DNA from: an uncultured Neomegalonema sp.
Lineage (GTDB): Bacteria; Pseudomonadota; Alphaproteobacteria; Rhodobacterales; Rhodobacteraceae
Reading direction: 5' to 3'
DNA length: 42,082 bases
Assembly (NCBI GenBank): GCA_937957975.1
Contig: CALFFK010000053.1
Coordinates: 1-42,082 of the forward strand
Shown: piece after piece, positions 13,123 through 21,481 of the stretch
Numbering within the stretch: the first letter of the stretch is position 1
How the letters are laid out: the number at the start of each line of letters is the position of its first letter
The notes under the pieces: model-generated
What the model was told of the DNA's origin: nothing
What the model saw: the letters and a program-made list of their open reading frames with translations, nothing else
Database searches by the model: none
Position numbers and translations under genes: made by a program

Positions 13123-14112
13123 ATGAAAGCGGCGTGGTATGAGCGTGCCGGCCCAGCACAGGACGTCCTAACAATCGGCGATCTGCCTGACCCGGTTGCG
13201 GGGCCAGGGGAGGTGCTGGTTCGCGTCGCTGTATCCAGTGTCCATCCTTCCGATGTAAAGCTGCGCGCAGGGGGCAGGCCGGGAGTGGACGGCATTGGCT
13301 ATCCCCTTATTGTACCCCATAGCGACGGCGCAGGAACGATTGAAGCGGTGGGCGTAGGGGTCGATCCAGGCCGCGTCGGCCAGCGCGTGTGGCTGTGGAA
13401 CGGGCAATGGCAGCGGTCACATGGCACCTGTGCAGAGCTGATCGCCCTTCCCGAAAAGCAGGCTGTTCCCTTGCCCGATGCCGCAGGTTTTGCAGACGGA
13501 GCCTGCATGGGTATCCCGGCCATGACCGCCCATGCCTGCCTCTTTCCCGAAGGCTCGCCCAATGGCAAGACCGTGCTGGTAACGGGCGGCGCGGGGGTGG
13601 TTTCGTTCTATGCGATACAGATGGCAAAAGCCGCCGGAGCGCGGGTGCTGACCACCGTAAGCAGTGACGAAAAAGCAGAATACGCCCGCAGCGCAGGGGC
13701 AGATCATGCCATCAACTATCGACAGGAAAACCTCGTCGAAGCCATTATGGCGGTGACGGATGGGCATGGCATCGACCATGCCATTGATCTTGAATTCGGA
13801 TATAATATCAATGCAGTAGCCGAGACAATACGTCCCAATGGAGCTATCGTAGGCTATGGTTCGGCGGCGATACGTGAGCCTGCCCTGCCCTTCTATACGT
13901 TGATGTTCAAACGGGTCACGCTGCGCACTGAACTCGTCTACCTGCTGCCCGACGCCCCGCGCGCGGAAGGCATCGCCTACCTTACCGAAGCATTGTCCGG
14001 GAGCACCCTGCAACACGCCGTATCCGCTGAAATGCCCCTTGAGAGCATCGTTGAGGCCCATGAGCTCATTGAAACCGGCACACGACGCGGGTGCGTCCTT
14101 ATCACGCTATAA
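13123..14112 (+). CDS. Quinone-oxidoreductase-like NADP(H) MDR enzyme
   Basis: A 329-residue zinc-free medium-chain dehydrogenase/reductase of the QOR group. The N-terminal GroES-like half (about 1-125) has MKAAWYERAGPAQDVL and HPSDVKLRAGG, but lacks the zinc-binding Cys/His set of alcohol dehydrogenases. The Rossmann half starts with VLVTGGAGVVSFYAIQMAK, and the 'GGAGVVS' loop suits NADPH. Such enzymes reduce quinones or alpha,beta-unsaturated carbonyls; the substrate here is unknown. It lies 93 bases after the SDR and 40 bases before the iclR-type gene, so the three may form one catabolic or detoxifying unit. Confidence 0.88.
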   Translation: MKAAWYERAGPAQDVLTIGDLPDPVAGPGEVLVRVAVSSVHPSDVKLRAGGRPGVDGIGYPLIVPHSDGAGTIEAVGVGVDPGRVGQRVWLWNGQWQRSHGTCAELIALPEKQAVPLPDAAGFADGACMGIPAMTAHACLFPEGSPNGKTVLVTGGAGVVSFYAIQMAKAAGARVLTTVSSDEKAEYARSAGADHAINYRQENLVEAIMAVTDGHGIDHAIDLEFGYNINAVAETIRPNGAIVGYGSAAIREPALPFYTLMFKRVTLRTELVYLLPDAPRAEGIAYLTEALSGSTLQHAVSAEMPLESIVEAHELIETGTRRGCVLITL

Positions 14113-14152
14113 TGAGTCTTGCAGATGGCCATCGGAGGAATAACTTACATTC

Positions 14153-14953
14153 ATGAAAGAGGCTTCATCCTCCCCACAACGAAGCGGGCAAGTGCAGTCC
14201 CTGACACGCGCTATCAGCCTCTTGCGCATTCTCTCTGAATCTCCAACCGGCGCGACGCTGAAACAATTATCCGCCGAAGCTTCCCTCGCCCCCTCGACGG
14301 CACACCGTCTGCTGACGACCTTGCAGGGAGAACGCTTTGTACGGTTCGAGCCGGTCACGAATATCTGGAAAATCGGCGTCGGTGCCTTTGGCGTGGGCAG
14401 TGCTTTCCTGCGCACCCGTGACGTGAGCGTCACGGCAAGACCCCATCTGCATCGCATCGCGGAGAAAACCGGCGAAGCCACCAGCCTTTACATCGCCGCC
14501 GAAGACCGGGCCGTCTGTATGGTTCAGGTCGCGGGTCAGGCCGCCAGCGATGTAATCGCGCAGGTTGGAGATCGTCTCCCCCTCCACGCTTCCTCCGCTG
14601 GAAAGGCGATCCTGTCGCATTTATCCGCCGGGATTATCGAGCAATTAATTCGCGACCGGGGGCTGGAACGCCGCACGGCCAATACGCGGGACAATCGACA
14701 GGCGCTGCTACAGGAACTGAAACGCGCGCGTCAGCTTGGCTATGCCGCCGATCACGAGGAAAACACCGAAGGCGTCACCTGCGTCGGCGCTGCATTGCTC
14801 GATGAAACCGGATACCCGACCGCCGCGATTTCGATCTCCGGTGCGACCGCACGGATCGGACCAAAACGGGTACAGGAACTCGGCGCTATCGTCCGGCAAA
14901 CCGCTGAACAGATTATGACGGAAATGGGCGGAGCCTTTAAAGTGGCGGAATGA
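14153..14953 (+). CDS. IclR-family transcriptional regulator
   Basis: A 266-residue protein with an N-terminal winged helix-turn-helix (about residues 15-80, QSLTRAISLLRILSES then LAPSTAHRLLTTLQGERFV) and a C-terminal GAF-like effector domain (about 85-255, including LHASSAGKAILSH and the GVTCVGAALLDETGYPTAAI strand that binds small carboxylates in relatives). It probably controls the SDR and MDR genes directly upstream on the same strand; that is inference from adjacency. The island of IS1380 debris starts within 60 bases of its stop codon. Confidence 0.92.
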   Translation: MKEASSSPQRSGQVQSLTRAISLLRILSESPTGATLKQLSAEASLAPSTAHRLLTTLQGERFVRFEPVTNIWKIGVGAFGVGSAFLRTRDVSVTARPHLHRIAEKTGEATSLYIAAEDRAVCMVQVAGQAASDVIAQVGDRLPLHASSAGKAILSHLSAGIIEQLIRDRGLERRTANTRDNRQALLQELKRARQLGYAADHEENTEGVTCVGAALLDETGYPTAAISISGATARIGPKRVQELGAIVRQTAEQIMTEMGGAFKVAE

Positions 14954-15013
14954 TGCCAACGGCCTTTTCCAGCAGCAACCACAACCCATAGACGCCCTAT
15001 ACAGACTTAACCG

Positions 15014-15223
15014 ATGGCCACAGCGCATTCCCTGCGGGGGGCTGCGCCGAAACGCTCCCGCTGGCGCAGCGCGACATTCGAGACCATTCGCCGGTCGTTT
15101 CTGACGATCGCTGTGCGCGTCGATCAACTCAAAACCCGCATCAAGATCTCCCTGCCATCAACCTGCCCACAGGCCGTAATGCTGCGGGTCATGCTCGGTC
15201 GTATCCGCGCCCAAAGCCCCTGA
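15014..15223 (+). pseudogene. IS1380-family transposase, C-terminal remnant
   Basis: An in-frame stretch of 69 residues, including HSLRGAAPKRSRWRSATFET and RRSFLTIAVRVDQLKTRIKI, resembles the conserved C-terminal end of IS1380-family (DDE) transposases. It ends in a proper stop at 15223. The rest of the transposase is missing: a stop codon lies just upstream (15008) and the IclR gene ends at 14953, so the element was cut at its 5' side. The downstream terminal inverted repeat supports the identification. Confidence 0.75.
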
Positions 15224-15367
15224 CCAACGCGGCCGTTGCCGCCGGATGAATCGCATCAGATCAACCCCAAACGCCCGCCACATCATGACAACAACATCAA
15301 CCGGCAACGCCGGACAATCCTTCGTGCCGAAACGATAGACGATCAGGACGGTGAATAATTCGGGCTA
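15014..15367 (+). mobile_element. Right end of a truncated IS1380-family element
   Basis: The segment comprises the transposase C-terminal remnant, about 130 bases of non-coding tail and a terminal inverted repeat at 15352-15367 (TGAATAATTCGGGCTA). Its reverse complement matches 15 of 16 bases of the left repeat found at 16609-16624, which lies before a transposase N-terminus in the same orientation. The outer, left part of this copy is lost. Confidence 0.75.
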
Positions 15368-15370
15368 GAA

Positions 15371-15625
15371 TCACGTCGGCAGGCTCGTGACCGTCATGAC
15401 ATAGTCGTCGGCCCCTTTGCGCATGTAGCCGGTATTTGACTTTTCGGGTGTCGAACTCCCAGGCGGTGTATTCATGCCGCGATCAATCACATGATCGGCT
15501 TCATACTTGTCGTGGTCGAGATCATCGTAACGGACTGATGGTTGAAGCTTTCCTTTGCCATGGTCGTCCAGAAGCTCTGCCCACTTCGCCTTACCCACCT
15601 CGTTGATCTTCACCTTCGCCGTCAT
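15371..15625 (-). CDS. Unknown 84-residue cargo protein
   Basis: The start at 15625 is supported by AAGGAG eight bases upstream; an alternative Met at 15658 would add 11 residues. The product is small, soluble and highly charged (MTAKVKINEVGKAKWAELL, then Asp/Lys/His-rich), with no recognised motif. Its stop codon is only three bases from the IS1380 inverted repeat, so the insertion landed at, or trimmed, the 3' end of the gene. Both it and its divergent neighbour are more AT-rich than the flanking chromosome. A role together with the neighbouring helix-turn-helix protein is possible but unproven. Confidence 0.55.
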   Translation of the reverse strand: MTAKVKINEVGKAKWAELLDDHGKGKLQPSVRYDDLDHDKYEADHVIDRGMNTPPGSSTPEKSNTGYMRKGADDYVMTVTSLPT

Positions 15626-15767
15626 CGGATCATCTCCTTGTTCAATCGCCTCTTCCACTGGTGTCCCAAGCTGGCGACGAGCCTCAACTCGAATGGATCA
15701 CTGAAAATTTTTTCCTGCTAGTTCGTTTTTTTATTGCAATATAGCAGATAAAAAACGCATAAGTTCC

Positions 15768-15787
15768 GTGCAGCAGATTCTCTGCAC
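15768..15787. promoter_or_regulatory. Inverted repeat before the HTH gene
   Basis: GTGCAG (15768-15773) and CTGCAC (15782-15787) form a perfect 6-bp inverted repeat with an 8-base spacer. They sit just upstream of the ribosome binding site of the HTH gene and downstream of an AT-rich promoter-like stretch (15724-15757). The position suits an autoregulatory operator or an mRNA hairpin over the leader. Confidence 0.35.
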
Positions 15788-15806
15788 AGAAAAAGGAACC
15801 GCGAAA

Positions 15807-16466
15807 ATGACTCCGATTGAAATGAAAGCCGCTATGAAATCTCTGAACACGTCGCAAGATGCCATCGCTGAAGCTCTTGGTGTCTCACGAACAAAACTCA
15901 TTAAGGCCGCAAAAACCAACCCGATACCCATGTGGCTGAAATATTCAATCAACGCACTTATTGCTGAAGGTGTTGCAAGTGATTTCTCACGCCGATTAGT
16001 TGGGAGTCGGTGGACTGACCGCATTGCACGCGCTTCGGTTCCAATTCTTATCGAGAAAGCGCAAGCCGGTGAAACCATCACTTATAAAGAACTCGATGAG
16101 TTAGTTCATCAGCGCTACCCTGGCGACTTTGGTCCATCAGGAACGTTGACGAAATATGGGCGTGTGTGTGGCCACATTTCCTTTACGTGTGATGACCTAC
16201 GCCATGCGTTCAATCATCATGCGGAACCAAAACGTGCGAAGAACATGCCACCTATTTCAGCAATCGTCGTACGTGAAGATTCCGGTATGCCCGGCTATGG
16301 ATTTGAAGGGTTCACATACGAATATCTTAAGGAAAACGGTAAGGGTGATCTGCCAGACGAGGATTACGAAGCAGCAGTCGAATACGTTCAGAAAAGAATT
16401 TTTAAGTTCAAACATTGGGACTTGCTACAGAGCGCAGCAGACAAGGCTGCAGAGCTTTCTGAATAG
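15807..16466 (+). CDS. Helix-turn-helix protein with unknown C-terminal domain (island cargo)
   Basis: The start is placed at the ATG at 15807 after AAAAGG; an upstream Met would read through the leader inverted repeat. Of 219 residues, about the first 60 form a helix-turn-helix region (MKSLNTSQDAIAEALGVSRT), followed by PIPMWLKYSINALIAEG. After a basic linker, residues about 85-200 make a second domain beginning ITYKELDELVHQRYPGDFG and holding VCGHISF, PPISAIVVRED and SGMPGYGFEGF. I do not know a firm function for this domain; similar 'ITYxELA ... PPLxxLVVN ... GxPGxGF' patterns occur in uncharacterised bacterial proteins. It is AT-rich and IS-flanked, so horizontally acquired. A regulator or a defence-related role are both open. 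Confidence 0.75.
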   Translation: MTPIEMKAAMKSLNTSQDAIAEALGVSRTKLIKAAKTNPIPMWLKYSINALIAEGVASDFSRRLVGSRWTDRIARASVPILIEKAQAGETITYKELDELVHQRYPGDFGPSGTLTKYGRVCGHISFTCDDLRHAFNHHAEPKRAKNMPPISAIVVREDSGMPGYGFEGFTYEYLKENGKGDLPDEDYEAAVEYVQKRIFKFKHWDLLQSAADKAAELSE

Positions 16467-16495
16467 GGAAAAGCTACGCCCCTCAAAGCTACCAA

Positions 16496-16522
16496 GCGCG
16501 CCACTCTTTAAGGATGGCGTGC
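16496..16522 (+). terminator. Hairpin after the HTH gene
   Basis: GCGCGCCA (16496-16503) pairs with TGGCGTGC (16515-16522) over eight positions, one of them G-U, with an 11-base loop. It lies 30 bases after the HTH gene stop. There is no strong T-run, so it may be a weak terminator or a 3' stabilising stem. Confidence 0.4.
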
Positions 16523-16608
16523 CTAATGCGCTCCCGAGCATTTAGCATTTCATCTGTAAACTCTCAAATGTCGCGGTCGCTAAATCTCGAACTGCTCGGC
16601 AACTTCCA

Positions 16609-16910
16609 TAGCCCGGATTATTCATAATGGTCGCGGCAATGGTTGGCGGGCGTGGCTCAAGCTGTTGATATGGCGTATGAACTGGTTTGCGAACACAATC
16701 CCCCGCCACCAGTTTGAAGGCCCAACCCGCCATGGATCAGGATACTCGATTTCTCCCCGGTCTGTCACCTGTTGAAGGCCGTCATCTGCACGCTGATTTC
16801 AATGGCGGTGCGCTGTCGTCAGATGGCGGTGTTCTGGTACTGCGCGAGATCGAGCGCAGGCTGGGGATCGGGCCAAATGCATGAAACAACTGACCCGAAG
16901 ACCCATCCAG
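16609..16910 (+). mobile_element. Left end of a second truncated IS1380-family element
   Basis: The segment starts with the inverted repeat TAGCCCGGATTATTCA (16609-16624), the partner of the repeat at 15352-15367. About 107 bases of leader and the beginning of the transposase follow. The element breaks off shortly after codon 50; the right boundary is approximate and lies before the argH stop at 16944. Confidence 0.75.
16732..16884 (+). pseudogene. IS1380-family transposase, N-terminal remnant
   Basis: Fifty residues, including HADFNGGALSSDGGVLVLRE and the following IERRLGIG, match the hallmark N-terminus of IS1380 transposases (FDGG.LSSDGGV.LL..ER.LG). The frame stops at 16884 and no later part of the transposase is present before argH. 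It has the same orientation as the C-terminal remnant at 15014, but lies on the other side of the cargo. The pair therefore represents two element ends facing the cargo, not one interrupted copy. Confidence 0.8.
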
Positions 16911-16943
16911 TTCCAGCTACCCTGAGCGGCCAGTGCCTCCCCC

Positions 16944-18335
16944 TCACAATACGCTTTTGACTGCCCCCGCCACCCTTACCGGAGCGGTCCCCCCGTAACT
17001 GACCCGCGAGCGAACCGATGCTTCAACGGTCAGCACATCATAGACTGCATCAGTAATATGCGGCTCTACCGACTGCATGTCGGCCAGCGACAGGTCAGAC
17101 AGGTCACACCCCTTGTCTTCGGCCATTTTCACCAGCGCCCCGGTGACGTGGTGAGCATTGCGGAAGGGCATTCCGAGTTCACGCACCAGCCAGTCGGCAA
17201 GGTCGGTGGCGGTGGAAAAGCCCTGCGCGGCGGCTTCGCGCAGCCGTGCCACGTTGGGCTGCATATCCGCGACCATACCGGTCATGGCGGCCAGCGCCAG
17301 CGCCAGCGCATCGGCGGCGTCAAAGACCGGCTCCTTGTCTTCCTGCATATCCTTGGAATAGGCGAGCGGCAGGCCTTTCATCACGGTCATCAGGGTAACG
17401 AGCGACCCCAATATCCGCCCCACCTTGGCGCGGGTAAGTTCGGCGGCATCCGGGTTCTTTTTCTGCGGCATGATCGAGGAGCCGGTGGTGAACTTGTCCG
17501 ACAGGGTGATGAAATCGAACTGCGCCGAAGACCAGATCACGATTTCTTCGGACAGGCGTGACAGGTGCGTGGCACAGATGCTGGCCGAGGACAGGAATTC
17601 CAATGCGAAATCGCGGGCCGACACGCTGTCGATGCTGTTTGCCGTGGGGCGCGCAAAGCCCAGCGCGCTGGCGGTCATGTCCCGGTCGATGGGAAAGCCG
17701 GTTCCGGCCAGTGCCGCCGCACCAAGCGGACATTCATCCATCCGCTCCCGCGCATCGGCAAAGCGCGAGCGGTCACGCCGGAACATCTCGACATAGGCCA
17801 TCATGTGATGACCCCAGGTTACGGGCTGCGCGACTTGCAGATGGGTAAAGCCGGGCATTACTGTTTCAACCCCCGCCTCCGCCTGAGCCAGCAGGGCGTC
17901 GATAAGGCGGGTCAGCGCGGCCTCGGCCTCTTCGCATTGCTCCTTGACCCACAGGCGGAAATCAAGGGCAACCTGATCGTTGCGTGAGCGCGCGGTGTGC
18001 AACCGCCCCGCCGCATCCCCGATCTTTTCGCGCAACCGCGATTCAATGTTCATGTGGATGTCTTCAAGGTCGCGGCGGAAAGTAAATTCCCCCCGCGCGA
18101 TCTCGCCATCTATCTCCTCAAGCCCTTGTGATATGGCGCGATGATCTTCGTCAGAGATAATTCCGGTTGCGGCCAGCATCGCCGCATGGGCCTGAGAGCC
18201 GCGTATATCCTGCGATGCGAGACGACGGTCGAAACCAATAGAGGCGTTAATTTCTTCCATGATAGCATCGGGTCGATCCGCAAACCGGCCACCCCACATT
18301 GAATTTGCCGAATTCGGGGCTTTATCGTTGATCAT
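16944..18335 (-). CDS. argH: Argininosuccinate lyase
   Basis: This enzyme splits argininosuccinate into arginine and fumarate, the last step of arginine synthesis. The start is fixed at the ATG at 18335 ([18 protein letters not shown]) by the GAAGGA site upstream; the frame stays open for 129 codons further but that part overlaps the divergent tlpA gene. The 463-residue protein has the fumarase/aspartase-superfamily signature [14 protein letters not shown], the [12 protein letters not shown] substrate segment and [15 protein letters not shown]. The MWGGRF start is typical of the family. Its 3' end lies next to the truncated IS1380 left end but the gene itself is intact. Confidence 0.97.
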   Translation of the reverse strand: MINDKAPNSANSMWGGRFADRPDAIMEEINASIGFDRRLASQDIRGSQAHAAMLAATGIISDEDHRAISQGLEEIDGEIARGEFTFRRDLEDIHMNIESRLREKIGDAAGRLHTARSRNDQVALDFRLWVKEQCEEAEAALTRLIDALLAQAEAGVETVMPGFTHLQVAQPVTWGHHMMAYVEMFRRDRSRFADARERMDECPLGAAALAGTGFPIDRDMTASALGFARPTANSIDSVSARDFALEFLSSASICATHLSRLSEEIVIWSSAQFDFITLSDKFTTGSSIMPQKKNPDAAELTRAKVGRILGSLVTLMTVMKGLPLAYSKDMQEDKEPVFDAADALALALAAMTGMVADMQPNVARLREAAAQGFSTATDLADWLVRELGMPFRNAHHVTGALVKMAEDKGCDLSDLSLADMQSVEPHITDAVYDVLTVEASVRSRVSYGGTAPVRVAGAVKSVL

Positions 18336-18367
18336 GGTATCGTCCTTCGTATGAGAGAGGCTTCGAC

Positions 18368-18973
18368 ATGCACGCCCTGACCGGAACACTCGCCGCAGCA
18401 ACGATGATCCTATACGGCGCAGTGGCCCTTGCCGACAATCCCTCGCCATCGGTGCTGACAGATGAGAACCGCGCGACAGTGGAACAGTTGCTCCCTGAAG
18501 ATATGGGTGGCTTCGTCCTGCATGACGAACCGCGCCCCTTCCGGGGCAAGTCGTTCCTCGACCCGAAAGGTGAGGAAATTGATCTCTCCGCCTTTGAGGG
18601 ACAGGTAACGGTGCTGAATTTCTGGGCAACATGGTGTCCGCCCTGCCGCAAGGAACTGCCCTATTTCGATGAGTTACAGGCGGAATTGGGGGGAGATAAC
18701 TTCCGCGTCGTAACGATCTCACTCGACAAGGGTGGCTTGACGAAAGCGGGTGCGTATCTGGAACGCCACGAACTCGACAACCTCAAACCCTACACTGACC
18801 CCAAGGCCAGCCTGTCGCGGGAGATGGGGGTACTCGGTCTGCCGGTTACGGCAATCCTCGGCCCTGACGCGCGGGAAATCGGGCGACTGACGGGCGAGGC
18901 GGAATGGAATTCGGATGAAGCCAAGGAATGGCTGCGGGCCATCGTAAAGGCGATGGAAGAAAAGCAGGTATAG
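18368..18973 (+). CDS. TlpA-type thiol:disulfide reductase, exported
   Basis: A 201-residue periplasmic thioredoxin-like protein. An N-terminal hydrophobic signal or anchor ([20 protein letters not shown]) is followed by the redoxin domain with the active site [14 protein letters not shown], Cys90 and Cys93. The GLPVTAILG cis-proline segment near residue 157 completes the fold. TlpA-like proteins reduce apo-cytochrome c or other periplasmic disulfides in cytochrome oxidase and cytochrome c maturation. Divergent placement next to argH, with only 32 bases between the starts, is familiar in alphaproteobacteria, so the two promoters overlap. Confidence 0.9.
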   Translation: MHALTGTLAAATMILYGAVALADNPSPSVLTDENRATVEQLLPEDMGGFVLHDEPRPFRGKSFLDPKGEEIDLSAFEGQVTVLNFWATWCPPCRKELPYFDELQAELGGDNFRVVTISLDKGGLTKAGAYLERHELDNLKPYTDPKASLSREMGVLGLPVTAILGPDAREIGRLTGEAEWNSDEAKEWLRAIVKAMEEKQV

Positions 18974-18980
18974 CGCAACG

Positions 18981-19015
18981 CCGGAGGGAAAGGAGCAACC
19001 CCCCTTTCTTTCCGG
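18981..19015 (+). terminator. Hairpin after tlpA-like gene
   Basis: CCGGAGGGAAAGG (18981-18993) pairs with CCTTTCTTTCCGG (19003-19015) when two G-U pairs are allowed, with a 9-base loop. It begins eight bases after the stop codon. No long T-run follows. Confidence 0.45.
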
Positions 19016-19117
19016 TCCGATTGATGAAATCGGGACTCTTTGCTTCATCGAAACCTGTCTTGCGCCTCGCACGCTATGCCGTCATGGTCCCCTGACCATT
19101 CACAAGGGGACAGTGCC

Positions 19118-20497
19118 ATGAACGTGCATAATCCAAATTCGCTGGAAGCCATCGACAAGGCCACACTGGTCCATCCTTATACAGACCTCGACGCCCATGC
19201 TGACAAGGGTCCGCATATCATTGAGCGTGCGGAAGGTATCCGGCTCTATGATTCAGACGGGCGCAGCTTCATCGACGGGGTTGCGGGGCTGTGGTGCACG
19301 GGGCTTGGCCACGGCGAAGACCGGCTGGTAAAGGTGGCCGCCGACGCGATGAAGAAGTTGTCTTTCAGCCATATCTTCTCGCACCGTTCGCATCCAAGCG
19401 CCATTGAGCTTGCCGAAACACTCACGCGATTGGCCCCGGACAGCATCACCCGCGCATTCTTCGTCAATTCAGGGTCGGAAGCGGTGGATGCGGCGATTCA
19501 GATCGTCTGGAATTACAACAACGCGCTGGGGCGACCCAACAAGAAAAAGATTATCGGACGCGACCGGGGCTATCACGGGGTAACGGTCGCCGCCGGATCA
19601 CTGACCGCCCTGCCCTACAAGCAGGATGATTTCGATTTGCCAGTGAATGACCGCTTTTTGCGCGTCACCTGCCCGCACCATTATCGCTATGGCGAAGCGG
19701 GGGAATCAGAGACAGATTTCGCCATGCGGCTGGCGCAGGAAGTCGAAAACGTGATCCTTGAGCATGGGGCAGACACGATTGCCGCCTTTATCGGAGAGCC
19801 GATCATGGCGGCGGGCGGGGTTATTCCACCCCCCGAAGGATACTGGCCCGCCGTGGCGGAAATCTGCCGTCGGCATGATGTTTTACTGATCTGCGACGAA
19901 GTGGTGAACGGGTTCTGCCGCACCGGGAATTTCTGGGGATCAGAGACTGTCGGCGTACAGCCTGACATGATGACCTGTGCAAAACAGTTATCCTCGGCCT
20001 ACCTGCCCATCGGGGCGACGCTGATGAGCGAGGCAATCCACGAGGTCATCGCGGCGCATAGCCCAAAGAACGGCGTATTCGGCATCGGCATGACCTATGG
20101 CGGGCATCCGGTCTGCACGGCGGTCGCGCTGGAAACGCTGCGCATCTATGAAGAACGCGACATGCTCGGCCATGTGCGTGCCGTCACACCACATTTTTCA
20201 AAACGTCTCGCGGCGCTTGGCGGGCATCCGCTGGTTGGGCATACGCGGGGTGTCGGGTTGCTTGGTGCCATCGAACTGGTCGCGGACAAGGAAACGAGAG
20301 AGCCGTTTCCTCCCACGGTCAAGGCAGCACCGACACTTTATAACCATATCGCAGAACATGGCGTGTTATGCCGTCCGTTGCCGGGGGATGCACTGGGCAT
20401 CTGCCCGCCAATGATCGTCACGGAAGACGAGATTGACGAAATTTTTGACGCCATCGAAAAGGGGCTGGATTCGGCTCATGCAGCCCTGACCGCCTGA
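19118..20497 (+). CDS. Class III omega-aminotransferase
   Basis: This is a PLP-dependent transaminase of the AspC-fold class III group, which moves amino groups from omega-amino acids or amines to pyruvate or 2-oxoglutarate. The start is the ATG at 19118 with AAGGGG upstream, giving 459 residues. Visible features are NSGSEAVDAAI (PLP phosphate), GYHGVTVAAGS, the ICDEVVNGFCRTG segment with Asp260, and the Schiff-base Lys289 in CAKQLSSAYLPIGA. It resembles the beta-alanine/taurine-pyruvate transaminase set of Rhodobacterales. The amine donor cannot be named. It is followed within 20 bases by the YceI-cytochrome c gene on the same strand. Confidence 0.9.
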   Translation: MNVHNPNSLEAIDKATLVHPYTDLDAHADKGPHIIERAEGIRLYDSDGRSFIDGVAGLWCTGLGHGEDRLVKVAADAMKKLSFSHIFSHRSHPSAIELAETLTRLAPDSITRAFFVNSGSEAVDAAIQIVWNYNNALGRPNKKKIIGRDRGYHGVTVAAGSLTALPYKQDDFDLPVNDRFLRVTCPHHYRYGEAGESETDFAMRLAQEVENVILEHGADTIAAFIGEPIMAAGGVIPPPEGYWPAVAEICRRHDVLLICDEVVNGFCRTGNFWGSETVGVQPDMMTCAKQLSSAYLPIGATLMSEAIHEVIAAHSPKNGVFGIGMTYGGHPVCTAVALETLRIYEERDMLGHVRAVTPHFSKRLAALGGHPLVGHTRGVGLLGAIELVADKETREPFPPTVKAAPTLYNHIAEHGVLCRPLPGDALGICPPMIVTEDEIDEIFDAIEKGLDSAHAALTA

Positions 20498-20515
20498 ACA
20501 AGGAAAACTGTACAA

Positions 20516-21481
20516 ATGATAATGACACGCACTGCCCGCCTGCTTGCATTGACCACGGCGCTTGTCGCTGCTCCGCTTGCAGCTCAGGCAGATAGCTGGA
20601 CCCTTTCAGGTGATGACAGCCGCATTTCCTTTGGTTCAGTGAAAAAGGACACTGTGGGCGAAATCCACAGGTTCAATGGCCTTTCCGGCACGGTCAGCAA
20701 GGACGGCAAGGTTTCCATTAAGATCGACCTTACCTCGGTCGATACCGCCATCGACATCCGCAACGAACGCATGGTTGAGCATGTCTTCGGCAAGGAAAAC
20801 CCGACCGCAACCCTGAGCGCACAGCTCGACGCCGGGGCGTTGGAAAAGATGAAACCCGGTGAAACGCGCAGCGTCGATGTGGAGGGCAGCCTCTCCCTCG
20901 CCGGTAAAGACGTGCCAATCGAGGCGGCAATGTTCGTGGCACGCCTCAGCGACAAGCGGGCAATGGTCACTACGGATGAAATGATTATGCTCTCCATGGC
21001 CGATCTCGGCCTTGATGGCGGAATCGACAAGCTGATGGAACTGGCGAAACTGCCGGGTATCACGCGCGTCTCGCCCGTAACGTTGCGACTGGTCTTTGAC
21101 CGCAGCGCAAGTGACAGCGCATCAATGATGAAGAAAGATGAACCAAAGGCAACAATGGTTGCCGCCGTCTCAGGTGGCGATGCCACGAAGGGCAAAAAGG
21201 TTTTTCGCAAATGCAAGGCGTGTCACGTCGCGGATCAGGAAAAGAACAAGGTCGGGCCGCATCTGATGAACATCATCGGGCGCACAGCGGGCGGCCTGGA
21301 TGGCTACAAGTATTCCAAGGCTCTGGCAGATTCCGATTTGACCTGGAACGCGGAAACCCTTGCCGGATACCTTGCCAACCCGAAAAAATATCTGCCGGGC
21401 AACAAGATGTCTTTCGGGGGTCTGCGCAAGGAAGATCAAATAACGGACGTCATCGCGTATCTTGAAAGCGTTGCGAAGTAG
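20516..21481 (+). CDS. YceI-like / class I cytochrome c fusion, exported
   Basis: A 321-residue exported protein with two domains. A signal peptide (cut after about residue 25, AAQA-DS) precedes a YceI-type lipid-binding beta-barrel (about 26-197; DSRISFGSVKK ... TSVDTAIDIRNERM). A low-complexity Lys/Met linker (about 198-218) leads to a class I cytochrome c with the heme motif CKACH (Cys233, Cys236, His237) and distal Met298 in GNKMSFGG. YceI domains bind isoprenoid or other amphipathic molecules. Joining one to a cytochrome c suggests periplasmic electron transfer coupled to a bound lipid such as a quinone, which is an inference. It lies directly against the rpiA start. Confidence 0.88.
   Translation: MIMTRTARLLALTTALVAAPLAAQADSWTLSGDDSRISFGSVKKDTVGEIHRFNGLSGTVSKDGKVSIKIDLTSVDTAIDIRNERMVEHVFGKENPTATLSAQLDAGALEKMKPGETRSVDVEGSLSLAGKDVPIEAAMFVARLSDKRAMVTTDEMIMLSMADLGLDGGIDKLMELAKLPGITRVSPVTLRLVFDRSASDSASMMKKDEPKATMVAAVSGGDATKGKKVFRKCKACHVADQEKNKVGPHLMNIIGRTAGGLDGYKYSKALADSDLTWNAETLAGYLANPKKYLPGNKMSFGGLRKEDQITDVIAYLESVAK

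Noticed and set aside
15014..16910. A single IS1380 element interrupted by cargo
   Set aside because: The C-terminal fragment lies upstream of the N-terminal fragment in the same orientation, which cannot come from simple insertion into one copy.
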